Shown here one piece after another: positions 9,239 to 16,948 of a stretch of 64,000 bases of DNA; the first letter of the stretch is position 1, and every line of letters starts with the position of its first letter. Below the pieces are notes generated by a model. It saw nothing but the letters and a program-made list of their open reading frames with translations. It made no database searches and was not told the DNA's origin. The translations under genes were made by a program, and so were the position numbers. This DNA comes from Marinihelvus fidelis. Lineage in GTDB: Bacteria > Pseudomonadota > Gammaproteobacteria > Xanthomonadales > SZUA-36. The stretch lies in contig NZ_VYXP01000005.1 of the NCBI RefSeq assembly GCF_008725655.1, forward strand, positions 1 to 64,000. The letters run 5' to 3'.

Positions 9239-10620
9239 GTTGAGGCTCTCAACTGACGCAACGTCGCGTTGAAGGCGGTGAGCAGTGCGGACTCATCGCG
9301 ATGAACCCCCTGCTCGACCACGCGCTCACCAGCCACGGAGACCGACGCAATCATGTCCTGGCCGCCACTGAAGACGTAACTGTCGAGCACCGTATCGCCC
9401 TCAAGGTCGCGCAGGCGGGGATGTTCGCGATCCAGTTCGACAAGGTCTGCGCGGTAGCCGGGCGCGATCTGGCCGACTGGCTGGGCCAGGGCCTGTGCAC
9501 CGCCCATGGCCGCGCGAGACCAGAGCCATCGTCCGGTACTGGCACCGGCCTCCGCCATCACGTTGCGCCGGCCACTGACCAGGCGCTGCGTGTATTCAAG
9601 CAGCCTGAGTTCCTCGGCCGGACAGATTCGCAGGTTACTGTCGGAGCCGATGCCAAGCGCGCCACCCGCGGCGCGCCAGTCGGCCGCGGCGAAGATGCCG
9701 TCTCCCAGGTCGGCCTCGGTGGTCGGGCACAGCCCCGCCACCGCGCCCGAGCGGGCCGCATCGGCCAGTTCGCCGGCGTCGCCGTGGGTGGCATGCACCA
9801 GGCACCAGCGCCGGTCGACGTCGAACTGGTCCAGCAACCAGCGAATCGGGCGGGCGCCCAGCACCCGCTGGCAGTCTTCCACCTCCTGGCGCTGCTCGGC
9901 GATATGGATATGCACCGGCCCCGAGGGCGCAAGCGACACGATGGCGTTGATGTCGTCGGCGCTGGCGGCGCGCAGTGAATGCGGGGCAAGCCCCAAAACC
10001 GTGTTGGGCCGGCCCCTGGTGTGCCCTGCCAGCGAGTCGAACATTCGCGTGAAGCCGTCAACCGTGTTTCGAAACCGCCGCTGGCGCGGATTGACCTCTT
10101 CCGCCTCGAAGCCGGAACGCCGGTAGAACACCGGCAACAGGGTCAGCCCGATACCGCTGTCCTGCGCCGCGGCCAGCACCCGGTGCCCCAGTTCGGCCGG
10201 GTCATCGTAGGGCTGGCCATCTGGGGCATGGTGGAGGTAATGAAACTCCGCGCAGGCCGTGTAGCCAGCCTTCAGCATCTCGACGTAGAGCCCGGCCGCA
10301 CAGGCCTGCAGCTGCCCGGGGCTCACCCGCAGGGCCATCGCGTACATGGTCTCCCGCCAGGTCCAGAAGCTGTCCTGCTGGCCCGGCTGGCCGGCATGGC
10401 TCAACCCGGCCATCAGGCGCTGGAAGGCGTGGCTGTGAAGATTGGGCATGCCGGGTATGACGACGCCGTCAAGGCGCACGTCGTCCGTTCGACCGCCTCC
10501 GGCTGGCAGGCCCGTCTCGACCTGCTCGATCATGCCGTTTGCGTCCAGGGTCAGCCGGACGTCCCTGGCCCAGCCATCGGGTAGCAGCGCGTGCGCGCAG
10601 ACGACCGCGCCGGGTTTCAT
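9235..10620 (-). CDS. hutF: Formimidoylglutamate deiminase (HutF)
   Basis: This 461-residue amidohydrolase-fold protein has the metal motif MPNLHSHAFQR in the first strand, a central AEFHYLHH segment, the HIAEQRQEV histidine and a late GIGSDSN aspartate. This pattern fits formimidoylglutamate iminohydrolase, which converts N-formimino-glutamate to N-formyl-glutamate in the five-step histidine degradation route. The start at 10620 overlaps the hutG stop by 4 nt. HutG, the next enzyme in the route, is encoded immediately upstream. hutH, hutU and hutI are not in this window. Confidence 0.92.
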   Translation of the reverse strand: MKPGAVVCAHALLPDGWARDVRLTLDANGMIEQVETGLPAGGGRTDDVRLDGVVIPGMPNLHSHAFQRLMAGLSHAGQPGQQDSFWTWRETMYAMALRVSPGQLQACAAGLYVEMLKAGYTACAEFHYLHHAPDGQPYDDPAELGHRVLAAAQDSGIGLTLLPVFYRRSGFEAEEVNPRQRRFRNTVDGFTRMFDSLAGHTRGRPNTVLGLAPHSLRAASADDINAIVSLAPSGPVHIHIAEQRQEVEDCQRVLGARPIRWLLDQFDVDRRWCLVHATHGDAGELADAARSGAVAGLCPTTEADLGDGIFAAADWRAAGGALGIGSDSNLRICPAEELRLLEYTQRLVSGRRNVMAEAGASTGRWLWSRAAMGGAQALAQPVGQIAPGYRADLVELDREHPRLRDLEGDTVLDSYVFSGGQDMIASVSVAGERVVEQGVHRDESALLTAFNATLRQLRAST

Positions 10621-11405
10621 TCCTCCGGCCTCCAGTCCAACAGGGCCTGCAGCCATTGCCGCAACAACGGCACGACACCAGCTGCGCGCGCGTCTTCCCA
10701 GGCCGGTGGCGCCTCGCTCATGTAAAGCCGCTGGGGCATTTCCATCTGCAACGCGTGGATGCCCTGCCCGGGTTGCCCGTAGTGCCGGGTGTTGTAGCCG
10801 CCCTTGAAGCGGCCATCCAGGACGGCCGTGTGACTCGCGGACTGCCTGAACACGTCCATGGACAGGTCCACCAGCCCGGGCGCGGCGCTGCGCCCGCCGT
10901 GACTGCCCAGGTTCAGGTCGGCCAGGACACCGTCGAACAGCGCGGGCACCTCGCCGCGGATTGAGTGCGCGTCCAGCAGGATGGCATAGCCGTGTTGCGC
11001 TCGGAGCCGCGCCAGTTCCGCTGCCAGCGCGTCATGTACGGGCGCCCAGTAGCGGTCCCTGCGCTCGGCAATCTCGTCCGCATCCGGCGCCTGGCCGGGA
11101 CGGTAAAGGGCTTCACCGTCGAAGGTTTCCACCGGCACCAGGCCGGTCGTGCGCGTGTTGTACAACGCGGCATCGTCCGGTGGCCGGTTCAGGTCGACCA
11201 CGTAACGGGAGTGACTGGCCACCAGCATCCCGGCGCCCATGGCCGTGGCGAAATCGTAGAGCCGGTCGACGTACCAGTCGGTATCCGGCAGGGTCCGTGC
11301 CAGCGGCGTCATCCGCGCGGCGATGGCTTCGGGCAGGACCGTGCCCGAATGCGGCACGTTGACCAGCAGGGGGGTCGTACCCGGCTGCAGCTTGAACAGC
11401 GTCAT
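10617..11405 (-). CDS. hutG: N-formylglutamate deformylase (HutG)
   Basis: This 262-residue protein has the N-formylglutamate amidohydrolase signature: LLVNVPHSGTVLP at the N-terminus, DTDWYVDRLYDFA, and RYVVDLNRPPDDAALYN, followed by the LLDAHSIRGEVP metal/active-site segment. It hydrolyses N-formyl-glutamate to glutamate and formate, the last step of the pathway served by HutF. It is the first gene of the hutG-hutF-DUF938-msrC operon. About 130 bp separate it from pilQ, with a terminator between. Confidence 0.94.
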   Translation of the reverse strand: MTLFKLQPGTTPLLVNVPHSGTVLPEAIAARMTPLARTLPDTDWYVDRLYDFATAMGAGMLVASHSRYVVDLNRPPDDAALYNTRTTGLVPVETFDGEALYRPGQAPDADEIAERRDRYWAPVHDALAAELARLRAQHGYAILLDAHSIRGEVPALFDGVLADLNLGSHGGRSAAPGLVDLSMDVFRQSASHTAVLDGRFKGGYNTRHYGQPGQGIHALQMEMPQRLYMSEAPPAWEDARAAGVVPLLRQWLQALLDWRPEE

Positions 11406-11477
11406 GTCGTTCTCTTCGCTGAATTGGCCAGAAGCCTAACGTGTTTTCGACCGCGCCGTGAAGTCACCGGTAGCCAC

Positions 11478-11508
11478 AAAAAAAGGCGGCCCGGAAAACC
11501 GGGCCGCC
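11478..11508 (-). terminator. Rho-independent terminator of the pilMNOPQ operon
   Basis: The 10-bp arms GGCGGCCCGG (11485-11494) and CCGGGCCGCC (11499-11508) have a 4-base loop. On the minus strand they are followed by seven T residues (A-run 11478-11484). It lies 29 bp past the pilQ stop. Confidence 0.92.
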
Positions 11509-11536
11509 TCTGTGACTCGCAATGGATCGGGGCTGA

Positions 11537-13738
11537 TCAGTTCACCAGCGGCCGGTCCTCGACGATGGTCGGTGACACGAAGATCAGCAGCTCACGCTTC
11601 TGCGTGCTGTTCGAGCGGCGCTTGAACAGGTTGCCGACGCCGGGGATATCCGCCAGGTAAGGCACCTTGTCCGTGCTGCGCGAACGCTCATCCTGGAAGA
11701 TACCACCCAGGACCACCGTCTCGCCGTTGTTGACCAGGACGCTGGTGCCCAGCTCACGGGTATCGATGGACGGTACGGAACCGCCGCGGCCGGTCTGGAA
11801 GATCTCACCCACCGTGTCCTGCTTGACGTTCAGGTCCAGCTGGACGCGGTTGTCCGGTGTAATCAGCGGCGTCACACGCAGCTCCAGCACGGCTTCCTTG
11901 AACTGCACCGAGCTCGCACCTGAAGACGTTGATTCTTCGTACGGAATCTCGACACCCTGCTGGATGAAGGCTTCCGCCTGGTTGGCGGTCACCACGCGCG
12001 GGGTCGAGATCACCTCACCCTCGCCCTCGGCTTCCAGTGCCGACAGCTCAAGGTCGATCAGGAAGTTACCGGTCAGGAACGACAGGCCGATGGTGCCGGC
12101 CCCGCTGGTCGTCACCGGCAGGTTGACGTTGTAGCGATCCGGCGTGCCCGGAATGTCGATCAGGCCGTCATCCCGCGGGTTGGTGGCCGGGTTGATCAGA
12201 TCGGCGGCATCGCCGTCACCGCCGATGGCCAGGATGTTGCTGCCGTCGTGCAGCGCGTTGACACCGAAGCGGACACCCAGCTCATGGCTGAAGTCGCTGG
12301 AAGCAATCACGATGCGCGATTCGATCTGCACCTGGCGGACCGGGCGGTCGAGCTCGGTGACCAGGTTCTGGATCGCTTCGATGCGGTCCTGGGTATCGGT
12401 GATCAGCAGCGTGTTGGTCCGCGGGTCGATGGACACCGAGCCACGGGTCGACAGCAGGCCGCGGTCGTCCAGGTTCTGTCCCAGGCCGGGTCCGCCCGGA
12501 CCGCCGGACTGAGAAGACTCCTCGATCAGCAGCTTCATGTCCTCCGCGGTGGCGTAGCTGACGCTCAGCATGGCGGTCACCAGCGGCTCCAGCTCGCGGC
12601 GGTCCTGCTGCGCCTGCAGCAGTTCCTGCTCACGCGCGGCGATATCGGACGTCGGCGCGATCCAGATCACGTTGCCGTTCTCGCGCTTGTCCAGGTTGCG
12701 GGCGTCGAGAATGATGTCCAGCGCCTGGTCCCAGGGCACGTTGGTCAGGCGCAGGGTCAGGTTGCCGGACACGTTGTCGGCGACCACGATGTTCAGGTCG
12801 GACACGTCGGCAATCAGCTGCAGTACCGAGCGGACCGGGATATCCTGGAAGTTGAAGGTCACGCGGGCACCGGTGTACTCGCGATCTTCATACAGTTGCA
12901 CTTCTTCCGGACCGGACTGTGACAGCGGCTCAACTGCCTGCACTTCGATAATCACGTCGTTGCCTGACTGGTACGCCAGGTGCTCGTAGACACCGGCCAC
13001 CATCATTTCCAGGCGCACGGATTCATTGCGCTGGCTGACGTCGATAATCTGCACCGGCGTCGCAAAGTCGACCACGTCCAGGACCTGGTTCAGGTTCTCC
13101 GGCAGGTCGGAATTGAAGATTTCGACGTTGAGGGTGCCGGCGCCGGCATTCACGGCCACGCTTGCGCCCTCGCCGTCCAGGCCGACGATAACCCGGCTCT
13201 GGCCGTCTTCGCCACGACGGAAGTCGATGGCGTTGACGTTGTAGCTACCCAGGCTGCGGCGTGCTTCCGTCGATGCAGCGGCGGCCACGGCCTGGCCGTT
13301 GGCGACGGTCAGGCTCACTCGCCCGCCCGAGGTGCTGTAATCGAACTCGGCTGACTGGCTGAGTTCAACCAGTACGCGGGTCCGCCCACCGGCAGACAGC
13401 GTCGAATACGAGGAAACGTTTCCGGAATTGACCTGCACAGGGGTCGAGTCGACCGTGCTGGTGGTATCCGACATGTCGAGCACGATGCGCGGCGGGCTGT
13501 CGGTCGCGAACACGCTGACCGCCGGCTCGCTCCCCGAGGTCTGCATGGTGATGGTGACAGTGCCGTCATCACCCGTGCTGTAGTCCGTCGAAGTCACCTG
13601 GGTCTGCGCCAGCGCCGACGACGCGAACAGCGTCAACGCAAGGCACCAGGCGGTGCGGTAACCGGTCTTGATCGTGCTCATGGTCCTTCCCCACATGTCG
13701 GTCGGCGATGTTGCTGCCGCGATCCTGTTATTGGTCAT
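11537..13738 (-). CDS. pilQ: Type IV pilus outer membrane secretin PilQ
   Basis: From the start at 13738 the protein is about 733 residues. It has a signal peptide (hydrophobic stretch ending SSALA), AMIN-type beta domains in the first ~250 residues, an STN/secretin short domain (VRSVLQLIADVSDLNIVV), an N0/N1 region and the C-terminal secretin beta-barrel (EVISTPRVVTANQAEAFIQQG, TVVLGGIF, LPYLADIPGVGNLFKRR-like end). PilQ forms the outer membrane channel for the pilus. Start choice: GAGGG lies 8 nt before 13738. ATG 13681, closer to the hydrophobic core, and ATG 13762 are alternatives. It is the last gene of the pilM-N-O-P-Q operon and is followed by a strong terminator. Confidence 0.95.
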   Translation of the reverse strand: MTNNRIAAATSPTDMWGRTMSTIKTGYRTAWCLALTLFASSALAQTQVTSTDYSTGDDGTVTITMQTSGSEPAVSVFATDSPPRIVLDMSDTTSTVDSTPVQVNSGNVSSYSTLSAGGRTRVLVELSQSAEFDYSTSGGRVSLTVANGQAVAAAASTEARRSLGSYNVNAIDFRRGEDGQSRVIVGLDGEGASVAVNAGAGTLNVEIFNSDLPENLNQVLDVVDFATPVQIIDVSQRNESVRLEMMVAGVYEHLAYQSGNDVIIEVQAVEPLSQSGPEEVQLYEDREYTGARVTFNFQDIPVRSVLQLIADVSDLNIVVADNVSGNLTLRLTNVPWDQALDIILDARNLDKRENGNVIWIAPTSDIAAREQELLQAQQDRRELEPLVTAMLSVSYATAEDMKLLIEESSQSGGPGGPGLGQNLDDRGLLSTRGSVSIDPRTNTLLITDTQDRIEAIQNLVTELDRPVRQVQIESRIVIASSDFSHELGVRFGVNALHDGSNILAIGGDGDAADLINPATNPRDDGLIDIPGTPDRYNVNLPVTTSGAGTIGLSFLTGNFLIDLELSALEAEGEGEVISTPRVVTANQAEAFIQQGVEIPYEESTSSGASSVQFKEAVLELRVTPLITPDNRVQLDLNVKQDTVGEIFQTGRGGSVPSIDTRELGTSVLVNNGETVVLGGIFQDERSRSTDKVPYLADIPGVGNLFKRRSNSTQKRELLIFVSPTIVEDRPLVN

Positions 13739-13786
13739 TGCATTACCCTCATTTCGGGCCACGCGTTATCAGCGCTTCCCTGCTGT

Positions 13787-14332
13787 TCAGTTCCCTTCAA
13801 GCGCGATGGATGCTTCGCGCACCAGCCATCCGCTGTCCCCGTTCGGGATAAATTCGGACAAGTCGATAGCCGCTTCCGTGATCTGGACGATCCGGCCGTG
13901 GTTCTTGCCCATGTAATCGTTCACGGTCACGCGATGAACCACGCCATCCGGATCACGAACCAGTCCCCAGTACGCGTTGTCGCGGCTGAACGTGCCCACC
14001 ATGGTGAGCGTATCGAGTTCATAGCGTTCAAGGTATTCCTTGGGCCGGTCGAAGTCGGGCTTCGGACCATCGGCGTCGCCGCTCGATGCCGCGGCTGATT
14101 CACGGCCCTGGCTGGTTGACGACTGGAACGGGTCGCGGCCATTGGTGCCTTCGTAGGCGTACGGCTTGTAGGTCTTCACCGGCGGAATCGGCGGAATCGG
14201 CTGCGCTGGTCGCGCCTTGACCTCGGCGATGTACTGTTCAAGCTCGCCCATGTCGCGGCTGCACGAAGCAAGAACCGTGGTCGCGGTGATCACAAGCAGC
14301 GCCCGGGTCATGGTGCGGTTGACGGACTTCAT
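13787..14332 (-). CDS. pilP: Type IV pilus inner membrane lipoprotein PilP
   Basis: This 181-residue lipoprotein has a signal peptide ending LASC (Cys24), a proline-rich linker (PIPPIPPVKTY) and a C-terminal beta domain with the family motif GRDPF at the linker end and a later NDYMGKNHGRI-like strand. PilP bridges the PilNO inner membrane complex and the PilQ secretin. It overlaps pilO by 4 nt (ATGA) and lies 48 bp before the preferred pilQ start. Confidence 0.93.
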   Translation of the reverse strand: MKSVNRTMTRALLVITATTVLASCSRDMGELEQYIAEVKARPAQPIPPIPPVKTYKPYAYEGTNGRDPFQSSTSQGRESAAASSGDADGPKPDFDRPKEYLERYELDTLTMVGTFSRDNAYWGLVRDPDGVVHRVTVNDYMGKNHGRIVQITEAAIDLSEFIPNGDSGWLVREASIALEGN

Positions 14333-14958
14333 TGCGCACCTCCGGCCTGGGCCTGGCTAATCTCGTTTTCATCCAGGTATCGGTAGGTCTTCACCTGGCC
14401 CTCGAGGATCAGGCGTCCTTCGGCGGCGGCGGAACCCGTGGCCCGACGCAGCGAAACATTGTGCATCGTCAGGATGACCACTCGGGGCAGGCCGGCCACA
14501 CCGCTGACGAACTCACCAAACTCATGAAAATTACCCATCATGCGAATGGAGATTGGCCGTTCGGCGTAGAAGTCCTGCTGCACTTCTGCCAGCGGCTCGA
14601 ACAGCTGGACATCGATACCGGCCGCCAGCGCGGTCTGCGAGATATCGACCAGCAACTTGTCCATCTCGGTTTTGCCCGGAAGCTGCCGGAACATGGTTTC
14701 CAGCAACTCCTGCATTTCTTCGAGCTGCTGCTCGTAGTCCGGCAGGTTAGCCGCCTTACGTTGTTTCTCCTCGAAGTCGGAGCGCAAGGCGAATTCCTGC
14801 TGCTCGACACGCTCGAGCACCTCGGTCTTCTCCTTGACCAGGAGGAAATAACCCGCCACCAGCAGGACAACCAGGATCAATACCAGCAGGAACGCGCGTA
14901 CCGCGGGCGTCGCGCTGCCAATATCCGAAAAATCGGTATTGCGAAGATCTTCCAACAT
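14329..14958 (-). CDS. pilO: Type IV pilus assembly protein PilO
   Basis: This 209-residue protein has one N-terminal membrane helix (AFLLVLILVVLLVAGYFLLV, residues ~24-43), a coiled-coil region rich in Glu and Gln, and a periplasmic ferredoxin-like domain. PilO pairs with PilN in the inner membrane alignment complex. Its ATG shares one base with the pilN stop (TAATG) and its stop overlaps pilP, so the three genes are translationally coupled. Confidence 0.93.
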   Translation of the reverse strand: MLEDLRNTDFSDIGSATPAVRAFLLVLILVVLLVAGYFLLVKEKTEVLERVEQQEFALRSDFEEKQRKAANLPDYEQQLEEMQELLETMFRQLPGKTEMDKLLVDISQTALAAGIDVQLFEPLAEVQQDFYAERPISIRMMGNFHEFGEFVSGVAGLPRVVILTMHNVSLRRATGSAAAEGRLILEGQVKTYRYLDENEISQAQAGGAQ

Positions 14959-15554
14959 TACTGCGCCCCCCCTGTGCCGGCGCCGACGGCAACGTCTTCT
15001 TCCTCGGCGATGGGCCGCAGTTTCACGCGGATCTCAAAATCGTAGGGCTCGACCGAACTGGCCGGCCGATCCGCCGCGCGAACAATTGAAAGGTCAGGCT
15101 CGACAAACAGGTCGTTGTCCGCGAGCGATTGCAGGTAGGCGGAGACGCGGGCGTTGGACTGGCTGGTGCCGGCCAGCGACACGGCCATGCCCTGCTGGGT
15201 AATCGAATTCAGCGTAATGCCCACCGGGATGGTCTTGGCCAGCTGGTCAAGCAACTCCACGGTGAGTGAGCGGCTGGCCTGCAGGCGCTCGATAATGCGC
15301 TTGCGTGACAGCAGCCGTGCGCGGGTCTGTTCGAGCTGTTCGATCTTGCGAATCTGGCTTTCGAGGCGGGCGATCTCCGCCTGGATGGTGCGGTTACGCA
15401 TTTCCTGGTGGGCAATGCGCTGGTCGAAGAACATGCCGACGATGAACACCAGGACCACGCCCAGGATGGCCGTCATCAGCGCGGAGACCATGAATTTCTT
15501 CTGGCGCTCCTGCCGCTGTTCCTCGCGCCACGGTAAGAGATTGATTCTTGCCAT
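14958..15554 (-). CDS. pilN: Type IV pilus assembly protein PilN
   Basis: This 198-residue protein begins with the conserved PilN N-terminus ARINLLPWREE, which binds PilM on the cytoplasmic side. A membrane helix (ALMTAILGVVLVFIVGMFF), a coiled coil and a periplasmic domain follow. Its ATG shares one base with the pilM stop (TGATG). Confidence 0.95.
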   Translation of the reverse strand: MARINLLPWREEQRQERQKKFMVSALMTAILGVVLVFIVGMFFDQRIAHQEMRNRTIQAEIARLESQIRKIEQLEQTRARLLSRKRIIERLQASRSLTVELLDQLAKTIPVGITLNSITQQGMAVSLAGTSQSNARVSAYLQSLADNDLFVEPDLSIVRAADRPASSVEPYDFEIRVKLRPIAEEEDVAVGAGTGGAQ

Positions 15555-16612
15555 CAGTCAAACCCCCGCAGTGCCAGGCCAAGCGCGACCATCAGGCTGG
15601 GCGTGTTGCGCTTGAGCGCGGACACGGCCACCGACGGCGCGATATCCATTCCGGAGAGTGGGTCAGCCACGCGGGTGGTCAGGCCCAATTCCTGTTGGAC
15701 CATCGGCGCCAGCCCCTTCAGCGAAGCGGTGCCGCCCGCGAGGTAGATGGTGCTGATGGGTGAGTATTCGTTGCTCGAAGCGAAGAACTGCAGTGCGCGG
15801 CTGACCTGGTGGACGATGTTCAGCTGGAACGGCTCGAGCACTTCGCTTTCGAAGTCTTCCGGGCCATCTTCACCCCGCTCGAAGAAGCTGGCCTGCTCCG
15901 GCGTCATGTCATAGCGGCGCATGGCCTCTTCCAGCAGCTGGTGACCGCCGAAGGGATGCTCACGCGTGTAAATGACGCGACCGCCGCGAATCACCAGCAG
16001 CGTCGTCAGGTCGCGACCGATATCGAAAATACCGACCGCTTCGTTTTTGCTCAGGTGGTCACGCTCGCGGATCAGGTCAAAGGCATTGGCGATGGCGAAG
16101 GCCTCGACATCGACGACCCGGGCGACCAGGCCGGCGGACTCGAGGGCGTCCTGGCGGCTCTCGACGTTTTCGCTCTTGCTCGCGGCCAGCAGGATATCGA
16201 CCAGGTCCGGGTTACGCGCCGACGGGCCCAGGACATTGAAGTCCAGGCTCACTTCGTCGAGCGGGTAGGGGACATACTGGTTGGCCTCGATCTGCACCTG
16301 GCTTTCGACATCGGACTCGGCCAGGTCGGAAGGCAGTGAGATGGTCTTGGTGAATACCGCGGGGCCGGATACGGCAATAGCGCAGACCTTGGTCCGCGTA
16401 CCGGAATTGCGTACGGCGCGCTCAATGGCATTGGATATCGCCTCGATGTCCTGTACGGACTTGTCGACGACAACACCTTCCCGCAGTGGCTCCATGCCGA
16501 AGTGCTCGACCCGGAATCCACCCCCCGTTTCCGACAGCTGCAGGGCACGAACAAAGGAAGATCCGATGTCCAGCCCAATCACTGGCGCCTTTTTGTTCCC
16601 GAACAGTTTCAA
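15554..16612 (-). CDS. pilM: Type IV pilus assembly ATPase-fold protein PilM (TTG start)
   Basis: This 352-residue actin/FtsA-fold protein starts LFGNKKAPVIGLDIGSSFVRAL, with the phosphate-binding loop DIGSSFV, a second loop FDIGRDLTTLLV and an adenosine loop LAGGTASLKGL. PilM is cytoplasmic and binds the PilN N-terminus. The start is TTG at 16612, with AAGGGA about 9 nt upstream; no better in-frame ATG is present. It is the first gene of pilMNOPQ and is divergent from the PBP1A gene, the common arrangement in gammaproteobacteria. Confidence 0.94.
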   Translation of the reverse strand: MKLFGNKKAPVIGLDIGSSFVRALQLSETGGGFRVEHFGMEPLREGVVVDKSVQDIEAISNAIERAVRNSGTRTKVCAIAVSGPAVFTKTISLPSDLAESDVESQVQIEANQYVPYPLDEVSLDFNVLGPSARNPDLVDILLAASKSENVESRQDALESAGLVARVVDVEAFAIANAFDLIRERDHLSKNEAVGIFDIGRDLTTLLVIRGGRVIYTREHPFGGHQLLEEAMRRYDMTPEQASFFERGEDGPEDFESEVLEPFQLNIVHQVSRALQFFASSNEYSPISTIYLAGGTASLKGLAPMVQQELGLTTRVADPLSGMDIAPSVAVSALKRNTPSLMVALGLALRGFD

Positions 16613-16948
16613 CGCTTTAATCCCTTAATTTTGTGCCATAAGGCTTTAGGCCCAATGGTTTATTGAAACTTTCTTAAATCGTTTTTAACAGAAAGCCCCG
16701 TTATTCTCAATGCCCGCTGCATGAATTTTGTGCCGCACGGGCATGCCACGGGTTAAGTTCCGCATGACGGAACCTGGCGCCGACTTGGAGTCTAAGAATG
16801 TGTTCAGGTGAGCAGCACACGATTATCCCCCAATGACATCCTTATCCTTCGACTGTGCCCGTTTCGACTGTCATCTCAGCGCCCCAGAGGGCACAATGAC
16901 CGCGAGAACTTCCTGTTCATCGCGTCTCTAGCATAGCAGGTTAACGGA
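16613..16948. promoter_or_regulatory. Divergent intergenic region between pilM and the PBP1A gene
   Basis: These 336 bp carry no credible gene. The pilM-proximal 100 bp is AT-rich and should hold the pilM promoter, but I could not assign clean -35/-10 boxes. On the plus strand TTGAAA (in TTATTGAAACTTTC near 16663) followed by TTTAAC is a weak sigma70 candidate. An inverted repeat GTTCCG-5-CGGAAC lies at 16757-16773 and could be a regulator site. Nothing further is supported. Confidence 0.4.

Noticed and set aside
12248-12922. 224-residue plus-strand ORF opposite pilQ
   Set aside because: Antisense of a well-conserved secretin; no independent signal.
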